A DNA stretch of 64,000 nucleotides from NCBI RefSeq assembly GCF_900185615.1, contig NZ_FYAK01000006.1:62001-126000 (forward strand), written 5' to 3'. The notes beneath the pieces were generated by a model. That model made no database searches. It had not been told where the DNA came from and worked only from the letters and a program-made list of their open reading frames with translations. Within the stretch, counting starts at the first letter, position 1. The number at the start of each line of letters is the position of its first letter. This document shows, piece after piece, positions 37,612 to 46,295 of the stretch. Source of the stretch: Photobacterium malacitanum. Lineage in GTDB: Bacteria; Pseudomonadota; Gammaproteobacteria; Enterobacterales; Vibrionaceae. The translations under genes and the position numbers were made by a program.

Positions 37612-38125
37612 TTTTCACTTGCTCCGATAATAATGATAATTTTGACGATAATGGTGGAAATAAAAAATCACCCGCCACTGTTACCGCTAACCACTCGCCA
37701 GTGCCAGTGTTTAGCAACCAAAAATGCGATAATTGATAAGCAGTGATCCGCTGAGGTTGCGACAGACCGACAAACCATGCTTCAACAGTATGCGGCAACA
37801 ACAATTGTTTTTTTAATACTGATAACTGCTGTTGGCTAATTTTGGTCCCCTTTAAGGTTTGCCACCGAGCAATAACAGCTGCGATATCGAACGTCACCAC
37901 AGGCTGACTCTTCCACCCCATCGCTGACTGCTGAAAAGTCATGGTTGGTAACACTAACCGTTGAATAATACGATTCTGAGCAAATAATGGTATCACCACC
38001 GATGACGTATTCATCTCTGTTGGCGTGAAACGTGCACGAATAAGCTCTGGAAGCTGTATGACAGCGATAAAAGCTAAAACCCCAATGATGATAACGTTAT
38101 TCCATCCCCGTCGCGTTAAACGCAT
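37604..38125 (-). CDS. Uncharacterised membrane-anchored protein upstream of mutM
   Basis: A 173-residue protein with basic [10 protein letters not shown], one membrane helix (about residues 11-28), and a soluble part predicted outside the cytoplasm. No catalytic motif was found. AGGAG upstream of the ATG supports translation. Similar small proteins occur before mutM in Vibrio, as far as I recall, but no function is known. Co-translated with mutM. Confidence 0.65.
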   Translation of the reverse strand: MRLTRRGWNNVIIIGVLAFIAVIQLPELIRARFTPTEMNTSSVVIPLFAQNRIIQRLVLPTMTFQQSAMGWKSQPVVTFDIAAVIARWQTLKGTKISQQQLSVLKKQLLLPHTVEAWFVGLSQPQRITAYQLSHFWLLNTGTGEWLAVTVAGDFLFPPLSSKLSLLSEQVKNA

Positions 38126-38222
38126 TCTCAGGCGCTCCTATGCGCAATTATCAATACAGACTAAGATAACATTGCTACTCGCAGCAGCAATAGCCAATTA
38201 TGTCAGTGTCTAATGGAGTATA

Positions 38223-38305
38223 CAGGGAAAGCAGGGAAAGCAGGGAAAGCAGGGAAAGCAGGGAAAGCAGGGAAAGCAGGGAAAGCAGGGAAAGCAGGGA
38301 AAGCA
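38223..38305 (+). repeat. Perfect 9-bp tandem repeat, nine copies
   Basis: CAGGGAAAG is repeated nine times without a mismatch (38223-38303), followed by a partial CA. It lies about 100 bases upstream of the gene at 38125 and before the rpmG terminator. The unit is a multiple of three, so open frames run through it on both strands (Arg-Glu-Ser and Leu-Leu-Ser repeats), but these frames have no start signals or conserved ends and are not called as genes. Confidence 0.95.
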
Positions 38306-38322
38306 TACTGAATTTTAAGTAT

Positions 38323-38350
38323 AAAAAAACCCAGCTAGGCTGGGTTTTTA
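38323..38350 (-). terminator. Intrinsic terminator of rpmB-rpmG
   Basis: AAAAACCCAGC (38325-38335) and GCTGGGTTTTT (38339-38349) with a 3-base loop. Lies 20 bases after the rpmG stop on the reverse strand. Confidence 0.88.
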
Positions 38351-38369
38351 TCAAAGATTTAAAAACCAA

Positions 38370-38537
38370 TTACTTGATTTTAGCTTCTTTGTAAAGCACG
38401 TGCTGGCGAACTACTGGATCAAATTTCTTGATCTCAAATTTGCCTGGCATGTTGCGCTTGTTCTTGTCGGTAGTGTAGAAGTGGCCTGTACCAGCTGATG
38501 ATACTAGACGGATCTTCTCACGAATGCCTTTAGCCAT
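38370..38537 (-). CDS. rpmG: 50S ribosomal protein L33 (RpmG)
   Basis: The reverse strand from ATG at 38537 encodes 55 residues starting [16 protein letters not shown] and ending [10 protein letters not shown], nearly identical to E. coli L33 over those segments and of equal length. No CxxC zinc motif, as in the C-minus form. It follows rpmB by 13 bases in the conserved rpmB-rpmG operon. Confidence 0.97.
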   Translation of the reverse strand: MAKGIREKIRLVSSAGTGHFYTTDKNKRNMPGKFEIKKFDPVVRQHVLYKEAKIK

Positions 38538-38550
38538 TGTTCAAATTCCT

Positions 38551-38787
38551 CTAAACGTTCTCGCCGCGGACACGCATCTCTGCAAGAACGGTATCAATAC
38601 CTTTCTTATCAATGATACGCATACCTTTAGCAGTAAGACGTAGTTTAACGAAGCGTTTTTCGCTTTCTACCCAGAAACGATGAGTTTGCAGGTTCGGCAG
38701 AAAACGACGCTTGGTGGCATTACGTGCGTGTGAACGGTTGTTACCCGTTACAGGACGCTTACCAGTTACTTGGCATACTCGGGACAT
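38551..38787 (-). CDS. rpmB: 50S ribosomal protein L28 (RpmB)
   Basis: A 78-residue ribosomal protein starting [15 protein letters not shown] and ending in MRVRGENV. The longest frame starts 39 bases further upstream, but alignment with E. coli L28 fixes the ATG at 38787. A strong sigma-70 promoter lies about 100 bases upstream. Forms an operon with rpmG. Confidence 0.97.
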   Translation of the reverse strand: MSRVCQVTGKRPVTGNNRSHARNATKRRFLPNLQTHRFWVESEKRFVKLRLTAKGMRIIDKKGIDTVLAEMRVRGENV

Positions 38788-38882
38788 TACTGTCTTCTCC
38801 AAATCGTTTCGCTCGATATCTACCATGGAAATTTAATGTAAAATTCAATTTTACATATAACCACAGCTATCAAAGGTCGCGC

Positions 38883-38911
38883 ATTATACTAAGTCAAAAC
38901 CAGTTGCTCAA
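38883..38911 (-). promoter_or_regulatory. Sigma-70 promoter of rpmB-rpmG
   Basis: On the reverse strand TTGAGC (38906-38911) is followed after exactly 17 bases by a perfect TATAAT (38883-38888). It points at rpmB, about 96 bases ahead. Confidence 0.8.
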
Positions 38912-38958
38912 GTCCCGAGCAGATCCTTTCTCACTTTTTTTGTCGAAAATTGTCTATT

Positions 38959-39633
38959 TTATAGCCAACCACGCTCAGCAAAGGAAATAACATCTCCCTC
39001 ACCGACAACAAAATGATCCAGAACACGAATATCGACTAAAGCCAGCGAATCGCTGATCTTGCGGGTTATTCGATGGTCAGCCTGACTAGGTTCAGCAACG
39101 CCTGATGGATGATTATGCGCTAAAATTAACGCCGCTGCATTAAGTTCTAACGATCTTTTTACAACTTCACGCGGATAGACGCTCGCACAATCAAGTGTTC
39201 CTTCAAATAATACCTCTCCAGTGATCACTCGGTGCTGATTGTCTAGGAATAGGATATAAAAGGCTTCGCGCTGTTTATGGCGTAATTTTTTGACTAAATA
39301 TTGGCGAGTATTTTGTGGATTTGTGAGCGCGTTATCTTTTTTTAAAATTTCTTCTAAATATCGTTCCCCCATCGCTAAAACGGCCTGCAAAAGAGCAAAT
39401 TTTGCTGGCCCCAAGCCTTTAACCCCACAAAAAGTTTCTTTATCTGCAGCCAGCAAAGCACGTAATGATCCAAATTCTTGCAATAAATACGTCGCCAATT
39501 CCAACGCATTCATTCCTTTGATGCCCGTACGTAAAAAAATGGCTAATAATTCAGCATCTGTGAGCGACTCACTGCCATGAGATAATAATTTTTCTCGCGG
39601 ACGCGATGCTAATGGCAATTGCTTAAGCGACAT
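38959..39633 (-). CDS. radC: RadC-family JAB-domain protein
   Basis: A 224-residue protein with an N-terminal helix-hairpin-helix-like part ([12 protein letters not shown]) and a C-terminal JAMM metal site, AHNHPSG then an Asp in SQADHRIT. RadC was named for DNA repair, but its true function is unresolved. [17 protein letters not shown] with AAGGAG upstream fixes the start at 39633; the frame is open for 42 more bases. The position beside coaBC and rpmBG is conserved. Confidence 0.92.
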   Translation of the reverse strand: MSLKQLPLASRPREKLLSHGSESLTDAELLAIFLRTGIKGMNALELATYLLQEFGSLRALLAADKETFCGVKGLGPAKFALLQAVLAMGERYLEEILKKDNALTNPQNTRQYLVKKLRHKQREAFYILFLDNQHRVITGEVLFEGTLDCASVYPREVVKRSLELNAAALILAHNHPSGVAEPSQADHRITRKISDSLALVDIRVLDHFVVGEGDVISFAERGWL

Positions 39634-39869
39634 ACTGTCTCCTTGTTGGTATACCACTAGCAAAACAGCCATCACTTTTTAAACAACCTACCCTGTCGCG
39701 TTTTTTGAAATCAGCGACAATTTTTAGGGCTAATATGTCGATTTACAATCCTAAAACCTCGACCCGATCACTGATAAAAAAACTAACACTCATTGCAAGC
39801 GATGATCGTTGATAGATTTGATGCTATCGTGTCAGCAAAATTTATTGGCTTCTAGACACAGGCAAAACC

Positions 39870-41084
39870 ATGCAAACACTGGCAGGAAAAAAAATCCTTC
39901 TCGGCATTAGCGGCGGTATCGCTGCCTACAAATGTGCAGAGCTTACACGTCGGTTAATTGAACGCGGCGCACAAGTTCAAGTTGTAATGACCACCGCAGC
40001 ACAAGAATTCATTACACCACTAACCATGCAAGCGGTATCGGGAAATCCTGTTTCAAGTAGCTTATTAGACCCTTCTGCCGAAGCATCAATGGGTCATATT
40101 GAACTCGCTAAATGGGCAGATCTGGTTTTACTCGCGCCAGCAACAGCTGACTTAATTGCTCGCATCAGTGCTGGCATGGGTAATGATTTACTGTCGACAC
40201 TTTGTTTAGCAACCGATGCCCCTATCGCTGTTGCACCTGCAATGAACCAGCAGATGTACCGCAACATTGCGACTCAAGAGAATCTACTTACGCTTCAGCG
40301 TCGTGGGTTTAGGTTATGGGGACCAGCGAGTGGTGAACAAGCTTGTGGTGATGTAGGGCCAGGACGAATGCTTGAGCCAATGCAGCTAGTACATCATTGT
40401 GAGGATTTTTTTCAACAGCCTGATCTAGCAGGATTAAATATCGTCATTACCGCAGGCCCTACTCGTGAAGCGATAGATCCTGTACGTTATTTAAGTAATT
40501 ACAGTTCAGGTAAAATGGGCTTTGCCATTGCTGCTGCAGCGGCTAAACGTGGTGCTAATGTGACCTTAATCAGTGGTCCAGTCAACCTAACTACGCCAGT
40601 AGGGGTAACACGAGTTGATGTCAGTAGCGCTATCGACATGCAGCAAGCTGCGTTAGCTTACGCGGTAAAAAATGAGATATTTATCGCCTGTGCCGCAGTG
40701 GCTGATTTCCGCCCTGCGCAGGTTGCTGAACAAAAAATGAAAAAGCAACCAGACAATGAAACAATGACCATTCAACTGGTGAAAAATCCTGATATCGTTG
40801 CTGCTATTGCTGCGCTCACTGATCAGCGTCCATTTACCGTTGGCTTTGCCGCTGAAACTCAGAATGTCGAGCACTATGCGCGTGGTAAACTCGCCACCAA
40901 GAAGCTTGATCTTATTTGTGCCAATGACGTTTCAGTACAAGGACAAGGCTTTAATAGCGACACCAACGCACTCCATTTATACTGGCCTAATGGTGATAAA
41001 GCTTTACCATTAACCACTAAATCTGACCTTGGACAACAATTAGTAACTGAAATTGTAGCCCTTTATCAACACGCCACGCACTAG
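39870..41084 (+). CDS. coaBC: Bifunctional phosphopantothenoylcysteine decarboxylase/synthetase CoaBC
   Basis: Makes 4'-phosphopantetheine from 4'-phosphopantothenate, Cys and CTP. The N-terminal flavoprotein half (CoaC, about 1-190) has [33 protein letters not shown] and the catalytic Cys in [10 protein letters not shown]. The C-terminal half (CoaB) starts at [15 protein letters not shown] and carries SNYSSGKMG and VKNPDIV with Lys. Length 404 is normal. dut follows after nine bases, the usual order. Confidence 0.96.
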   Translation: MQTLAGKKILLGISGGIAAYKCAELTRRLIERGAQVQVVMTTAAQEFITPLTMQAVSGNPVSSSLLDPSAEASMGHIELAKWADLVLLAPATADLIARISAGMGNDLLSTLCLATDAPIAVAPAMNQQMYRNIATQENLLTLQRRGFRLWGPASGEQACGDVGPGRMLEPMQLVHHCEDFFQQPDLAGLNIVITAGPTREAIDPVRYLSNYSSGKMGFAIAAAAAKRGANVTLISGPVNLTTPVGVTRVDVSSAIDMQQAALAYAVKNEIFIACAAVADFRPAQVAEQKMKKQPDNETMTIQLVKNPDIVAAIAALTDQRPFTVGFAAETQNVEHYARGKLATKKLDLICANDVSVQGQGFNSDTNALHLYWPNGDKALPLTTKSDLGQQLVTEIVALYQHATH

Positions 41085-41093
41085 AGCATTATT

Positions 41094-41552
41094 ATGAACA
41101 CTATCGATCTTAAAATTCTTGACCCTCGTGTTGGAACCGAGTTTCCATTACCCGCTTATGCAACCACAGGTTCTGCAGGGCTTGATTTACGTGCGTGTCT
41201 TGATCAAGCATTAACCGTGGCACCTGGGGAAACTCACCTGGTGCCGACAGGCTTAGCGATTCATATTGGTGATTCAAATCTAGCTGCAACGATTTTGCCA
41301 CGCTCAGGTTTGGGTCATAAGCATGGCATTGTGCTAGGTAACCTTGTAGGTTTAATCGATTCAGATTATCAAGGCCAACTGATGGTATCTGTCTGGAACC
41401 GTGGTGACACAACCTTCACAATCGAGCCAGGAGATCGTATTGCGCAATTAGTTTTTGTGCCTGTGGTACAAGCACAATTTAATATTGTGACTGATTTTGA
41501 CGATGCAAGTCTTCGTGGTGAAGGTGGTTTTGGCCACTCAGGCCGTCAATAA
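41094..41552 (+). CDS. dut: dUTP diphosphatase Dut
   Basis: Trimeric enzyme hydrolysing dUTP to dUMP, keeping uracil out of DNA. All five motifs are visible: [42 protein letters not shown] and the C-terminal GEGGFGHSG. Length 152 is normal. It sits directly after coaBC and before slmA as in E. coli; a terminator separates it from slmA. Confidence 0.97.
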   Translation: MNTIDLKILDPRVGTEFPLPAYATTGSAGLDLRACLDQALTVAPGETHLVPTGLAIHIGDSNLAATILPRSGLGHKHGIVLGNLVGLIDSDYQGQLMVSVWNRGDTTFTIEPGDRIAQLVFVPVVQAQFNIVTDFDDASLRGEGGFGHSGRQ

Positions 41553-41636
41553 GTTTATTGTTATCAATAAATATCAGTTATGCTTTTAACGCATGAATTT
41601 ATTTTGATGCTAAAATAACCGATAACGATCAAACAC

Positions 41637-41668
41637 AAAGCGCAACTATTGAAGGTTGCGCTTTTTTT
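41637..41668 (+). terminator. Intrinsic terminator after dut
   Basis: AAAGCGCAAC (41637-41646) and GTTGCGCTTT (41655-41664) with an 8-base loop, followed by further T. Confidence 0.88.
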
Positions 41669-41744
41669 ACTGATAAACTGCATACATTTATCATCCAGCG
41701 CTTTTCACGACGCAATGGCATCGCTAAGATAAGCGGGTTTCATG

Positions 41745-41758
41745 CTGTCCATGGACAG
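41745..41758. promoter_or_regulatory. 14-bp palindrome upstream of slmA
   Basis: CTGTCCATGGACAG is a perfect palindrome 27 bases before the slmA start. It does not match the known SlmA site GTGAGTACTCAC. It could be an operator for another regulator or chance. Confidence 0.4.
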
Positions 41759-41785
41759 TCTCATTTTGCAAAGGAACGATAATTC

Positions 41786-42376
41786 ATGGCTGGCACCAAA
41801 AAAAGCAATCGCCGCGAAGAGATACTTCAGTGTCTTGCTCATATGTTGGAATCAAATCAAGGAAGCCAACGTATTACCACCAAAATGCTGGCGGCTAATG
41901 TTGGGGTCTCGGAAGCTGCACTCTATCGCCACTTCCCAAGTAAAGCACGGATGTTTGAAGGCCTGATTGAATTTATCGAAGATTCAATTACCACTCGTAT
42001 TAACCGTATTCTTGACGATGAAAAAGATACCCTTACCCGCCTGCGTATGGTGCTACAACTGATCTTGATGTTTGGTGAGCGTAATCCCGGTTTGAGCCGT
42101 ATTATGACCGGTCACGCATTGATGTTTGAACAAGATCGCTTACAGTCACGCATTAATCAGTTATTTGAACGCATTGAATCACAATTACGTCAAATTCTTA
42201 AAGAACGTAAATTACGTGAAGGCAAAGGCTTCCCTATTGATGAATCCATTTTAGCCGCTCAGTTACTTGGTCAAGTCGAAGGTAGTTTAAGTCGTTATGT
42301 TCGTTCAAGTTTTAAATATAAGCCAACTGAAAACTTTGATGATTACTGGCAGCTACTAAGCGGTCAATTAGGTTAA
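41786..42376 (+). CDS. slmA: Nucleoid occlusion factor SlmA
   Basis: TetR-fold DNA-binding protein that blocks FtsZ-ring assembly over the chromosome. The HTH (about 10-55) includes [14 protein letters not shown] and [20 protein letters not shown]. The helical C-terminal domain ends [12 protein letters not shown], typical of SlmA. Length 196 is normal. Position between dut and pyrE is conserved. AAAGGAA precedes the ATG. Confidence 0.96.
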   Translation: MAGTKKSNRREEILQCLAHMLESNQGSQRITTKMLAANVGVSEAALYRHFPSKARMFEGLIEFIEDSITTRINRILDDEKDTLTRLRMVLQLILMFGERNPGLSRIMTGHALMFEQDRLQSRINQLFERIESQLRQILKERKLREGKGFPIDESILAAQLLGQVEGSLSRYVRSSFKYKPTENFDDYWQLLSGQLG

Positions 42377-42413
42377 TCAAACTCAGCATTGATTTAACTT
42401 ATCAACAGCGGCA

Positions 42414-42449
42414 TAAAAAAAGCGAGCCTCAATCGAGCCTCGCTTTTTT
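42414..42449. terminator. Bidirectional terminator slmA/pyrE
   Basis: AAAAAAGCGAG (42416-42426) and CTCGCTTTTTT (42439-42449), with a further CTC/GAG pairing in the loop. Lies between converging genes. Confidence 0.88.
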
Positions 42450-42474
42450 ATTATTCGACAGTCATTGAAGCTAA

Positions 42475-43116
42475 TTACACACCGTATTGAGTTCGGTACG
42501 CAGTAACAGCGGCTAGATGCTGCTCCATGCCCGCTTGCTCGCTTAAATACGTCACCACATCGCCAAGGGAGACAATTGAAATCACCGCACAACCAAAATC
42601 ACGCTCGACTTCTTGAATCGCAGATAATTCGCCCTGACCTTTTTCTTGACGATCAATCGCTACTAATACGCCCGCTAAATCAGCGCCATTGGCTTTAATG
42701 ATTTGCATTGATTCACGAATCGCAGTCCCTGCTGTGATCACATCATCAACCAACATAATGCGGCCTTCAAGTTCACTACCAACTAAATTGCCACCTTCGC
42801 CATGATTTTTGGCTTCTTTACGGTTAAAGCAGTATGGCATATCAATATCATGATGATCAGCCAATGCCACAGCGGTAGTGGTCGCAATCGGAATCCCTTT
42901 GTATGCAGGGCCAAATAACACATCAAACTCAATCTTAGCATCAACCAATGCTGCAGCATAAAAGCGGCCTAGACGCGCAAGATCACGACCAGTATTAAAT
43001 AATCCCGCGTTAAAGAAATACGGACTTTTACGACCCGACTTCAGAGTAAACTCACCAAACTTTAATACGCCTTTTTCTAGGGCAAATTCGATGAACTGAC
43101 GCTGATATGCTTTCAT
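42475..43116 (-). CDS. pyrE: Orotate phosphoribosyltransferase PyrE
   Basis: Transfers phosphoribosyl from PRPP to orotate in pyrimidine synthesis. The PRPP motif is [14 protein letters not shown], and [16 protein letters not shown] and [11 protein letters not shown] are typical. Length 213 is normal. AAGGAG precedes the ATG. rph lies upstream on the same strand and the gap between contains a terminator hairpin immediately after rph, the layout of the UTP-sensitive pyrE attenuator in E. coli. Confidence 0.97.
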   Translation of the reverse strand: MKAYQRQFIEFALEKGVLKFGEFTLKSGRKSPYFFNAGLFNTGRDLARLGRFYAAALVDAKIEFDVLFGPAYKGIPIATTTAVALADHHDIDMPYCFNRKEAKNHGEGGNLVGSELEGRIMLVDDVITAGTAIRESMQIIKANGADLAGVLVAIDRQEKGQGELSAIQEVERDFGCAVISIVSLGDVVTYLSEQAGMEQHLAAVTAYRTQYGV

Positions 43117-43240
43117 TGTGGCTCCTTAAACGACTTTCGTGTTTTACAATGTTGAAGATAGAAGCAACCTTTACCCATCTCAGTGGTAAAACTGTTGCCG
43201 CTGAAATCAATGATTATTCCTCTAACCAATAAATTTCAGA

Positions 43241-43270
43241 TAAAAAAAAGCGGCTCCAATAGGAACCGCT
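43241..43270 (-). terminator. rph-pyrE attenuator hairpin
   Basis: On the reverse strand, five bases after the rph stop, AGCGGTTCC and GGAGCCGCT form a stem (one mismatch, 4-base loop, arms 43262-43270 and 43249-43257) followed by eight T. In E. coli the same arrangement couples rph translation to UTP-controlled read-through into pyrE. Confidence 0.78.
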
Positions 43271-43275
43271 AACAA

Positions 43276-43992
43276 TTAGTTTTCTAAGGCTTGTTTCTGC
43301 ATCGAAATAATATCGGTGATGCCGTCTTTGGCCAGTGCTAGCATTGCCAGCAACTCTTCATGGCTAAACGCCTCACCCTCAGCAGTACCTTGAATCTCAA
43401 TCATCTTGCCGTCTTCGGTCATCACCACATTCATGTCGGTTTCAGCGGCGGAATCTTCAAGATACTCAAGATCACAAATTGGCTCGCCTTTATAGATACC
43501 AACCGACACTGCAGCAACCATGCCTTTTAGGGGGCTTTTCTTGATCATGCCTTTTTCAAGCATATAATTGATTGCATCAACTAATGCCACCATTGCGCCG
43601 GTGATAGAGGCAGTACGTGTACCACCATCTGCTTGAATCACATCACAATCAACGGTGATCATTTGCTCACCAAGCACTTTCAAATCAACCGCAGCACGTA
43701 AACTACGCGCAATCAGACGTTGAATTTCCATAGTACGGCCGCCTTGCTTACCACTAGCCGCTTCACGACGGTTACGGGTATGGGTTGCACGTGGCAACAT
43801 ACCGTATTCAGCAGTCACCCAACCTTGGCCTTTACCTTTAAGCCAACGCGGCACATTTTCTTCAACACTGGCAGTACAAATTACTTTGGTGTTGCCAAAT
43901 TCAACCAATACTGAACCTTCAGCATGGGCTGTGTAGTTACGAGTAATAGTGATTGGACGTACCTGAGTGGCACTTCTTCCGCTTGGACGCAT
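43276..43992 (-). CDS. rph: Ribonuclease PH
   Basis: Phosphorolytic 3'-exonuclease that trims tRNA 3' ends. [14 protein letters not shown] fixes the start at ATG 43992; the frame stays open far upstream (to 44424) but that part does not belong to the family. [40 protein letters not shown] and [16 protein letters not shown] are RNase PH motifs. The 238 residues equal full-length E. coli Rph, so it is the functional form and not the frameshifted K-12 type. Divergent from yicC. Confidence 0.96.
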   Translation of the reverse strand: MRPSGRSATQVRPITITRNYTAHAEGSVLVEFGNTKVICTASVEENVPRWLKGKGQGWVTAEYGMLPRATHTRNRREAASGKQGGRTMEIQRLIARSLRAAVDLKVLGEQMITVDCDVIQADGGTRTASITGAMVALVDAINYMLEKGMIKKSPLKGMVAAVSVGIYKGEPICDLEYLEDSAAETDMNVVMTEDGKMIEIQGTAEGEAFSHEELLAMLALAKDGITDIISMQKQALEN

Positions 43993-44249
43993 CGGGATTT
44001 CCCTTTGGCTGGATGATATTAACCGGCGATTATAGCGACATCTCAATCCCAGTGCACGAGAAAAGCATCGCTTAAATGATAGATTCAACCTTGTTTTGCA
44101 TTTACAGCAGTAGCCCACAACCTGTGATCTCGCATATAATAAAAAAACTCGGTTACGACGCACCTCAACTGTAATTAAAAGATCAGACTTACCGTACAAT
44201 ACGCTAAGTTTAGCCGTCGCGACCATCATAACCAAAGGGCCACAAGCCA

Positions 44250-45113
44250 ATGATCCATAGTATGACTGCTTATGCTCGTCGCGAAATAAAAGGCGACTGG
44301 GGCACCGCTGTGTGGGAAATCCGCTCAGTAAACCAACGTTATCTTGAAACTTACATTCGTATGCCTGAACAATTCCGTAGCCTTGAGCCGGTATTGCGCG
44401 AGCGTTTTCGTAAACGTCTAGCACGCGGTAAAGTTGAATGTAATCTTCGTTACGAAGCTAACACCGCGGCCAATACCGAACTCACCATCAATGAAGCCTT
44501 AGCCAAACAAGTCATTCATGCGGCGCGTTGGGTAACAGAAACAGCTGGTGAAGGTAATATTGGTCCATTCCAAGTGCTTAACTGGCCAGGCGTGATGGAA
44601 GCACCCGAACAAGATTTAGACGTGATAAATAAAGATCTACTGGCGGGCTTTGAGCTTGCTATGGATGATTTTATTGCGGCACGTGCTAGCGAAGGCGACA
44701 ACATGAAGCAGTTGATCGACCAACGTTTAGCTGCAATTTCAACAGAAGCGATCAAAGTACGCGCTTTAATGCCACAAATTATGGTATGGCAACGTGAGCG
44801 TATTATGTCGCGTCTTGATGAAGCTAAAGTTGATCTAGACAGTAACCGTCTAGAGCAAGAGCTGATCATGCTGGCGCAAAAAAGTGATGTTGCCGAAGAG
44901 CTTGATCGCCTAGATTCACACGTAAAAGAAACCAACAAAATTCTCGCTAAAGGTGGCGCATGTGGTCGCCGTCTTGATTTTATGATGCAAGAATTTAACC
45001 GTGAATCAAACACATTGGCATCAAAATCAATTAATACTGACGTCACAGCATCTGCGGTTGAACTAAAAGTATTGATCGAGCAAATGCGTGAACAGATTCA
45101 GAACATAGAGTAA
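44250..45113 (+). CDS. yicC: YicC-family endoribonuclease
   Basis: A 287-residue protein beginning [18 protein letters not shown] and ending [14 protein letters not shown], closely matching E. coli YicC throughout. The YicC_N and DUF1732 domains are both complete, including [20 protein letters not shown]. Family members have been reported to act as endoribonucleases on small RNAs such as RyhB. Divergent from rph, as in most gammaproteobacteria. A terminator-like hairpin follows. Confidence 0.95.
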   Translation: MIHSMTAYARREIKGDWGTAVWEIRSVNQRYLETYIRMPEQFRSLEPVLRERFRKRLARGKVECNLRYEANTAANTELTINEALAKQVIHAARWVTETAGEGNIGPFQVLNWPGVMEAPEQDLDVINKDLLAGFELAMDDFIAARASEGDNMKQLIDQRLAAISTEAIKVRALMPQIMVWQRERIMSRLDEAKVDLDSNRLEQELIMLAQKSDVAEELDRLDSHVKETNKILAKGGACGRRLDFMMQEFNRESNTLASKSINTDVTASAVELKVLIEQMREQIQNIE

Positions 45114-45128
45114 TTAATCGCTACTCAT

Positions 45129-45161
45129 ACTTTCCAAGCTAGGCTATTGAGCTTGGAAAGT
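45129..45161 (+). terminator. Terminator-like hairpin after yicC
   Basis: ACTTTCCAAGCT (45129-45140) and AGCTTGGAAAGT (45150-45161) are perfect 12-bp arms with a 9-base loop. The T-tract is short, so strength is uncertain. Confidence 0.65.
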
Positions 45162-45320
45162 AGTTTGAAAAACGAGTCTGATTATGAAATCTCAATAAAG
45201 CCAGCTAGGCTTAAGTTATATTGACTTCGTAAAAAAGATGAATTTTCAAGCAATCAGCTAATTTCAATTATGCGCAGATCGTGATAATCTTCGCGCCCTT
45301 CTATCACTGAGTGAAAATAG

Positions 45321-45950
<630 letters not shown>

Positions 45951-46001
45951 GTTATTTTGTACAATTTTCTATTCCTAATTTAATAACCACTGGAGTCCTC
46001 C

Positions 46002-46280
46002 ATGGCACGCGTAACCGTTCAAGACGCTGTTGATAAAATTGGCAACCGTTTCGATCTGATCCAAATTGCTGCTCGCCGCGCACGTCAAATGCAAACCGGC
46101 GGTAAGGATCCATTGGTTCCTGAAGAAAACGACAAATACACAGTAATTGCACTTCGTGAAATCGAAGAAGGCCTAATTACTAAAGATATCCTTGATGCTC
46201 GCGAGCGTCAGGAACTGCAAGAGCAAGAAGCAGCTGAATTAGCAGCTGTTAGTGCGATTGCTGGCGACCATCACCGTTAA
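46002..46280 (+). CDS. rpoZ: RNA polymerase omega subunit RpoZ
   Basis: A 92-residue omega subunit that helps assemble RNA polymerase and contributes to a ppGpp site. It begins [20 protein letters not shown] and carries AARRARQMQ and [15 protein letters not shown], characteristic of omega. GGAG lies before the ATG. spoT starts 15 bases after its stop. Confidence 0.97.
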   Translation: MARVTVQDAVDKIGNRFDLIQIAARRARQMQTGGKDPLVPEENDKYTVIALREIEEGLITKDILDARERQELQEQEAAELAAVSAIAGDHHR

Positions 46281-46295
46281 TCAGGAAACCAGGCA

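Noticed and set aside
38223..38305. CRISPR-like array
   Set aside because: Units are 9 bp and directly adjacent, with no spacers and no cas genes nearby.
38200..38394. Open frames through the 9-bp repeat encoding RES or LLS repeats
   Set aside because: They exist only because the unit is a multiple of three. No ribosome site or family resemblance; one also runs through the rpmG terminator.
43993..44424. N-terminal extension of RNase PH
   Set aside because: The family start [10 protein letters not shown] with a good ribosome site is at 43992; the extension is Cys/Arg-rich with no family match and overlaps the start of divergent yicC.
44516..45046. Long reverse-strand frame inside yicC
   Set aside because: It is a shadow of a well-conserved gene; composition is Ser/Arg-rich and no start signal is present.
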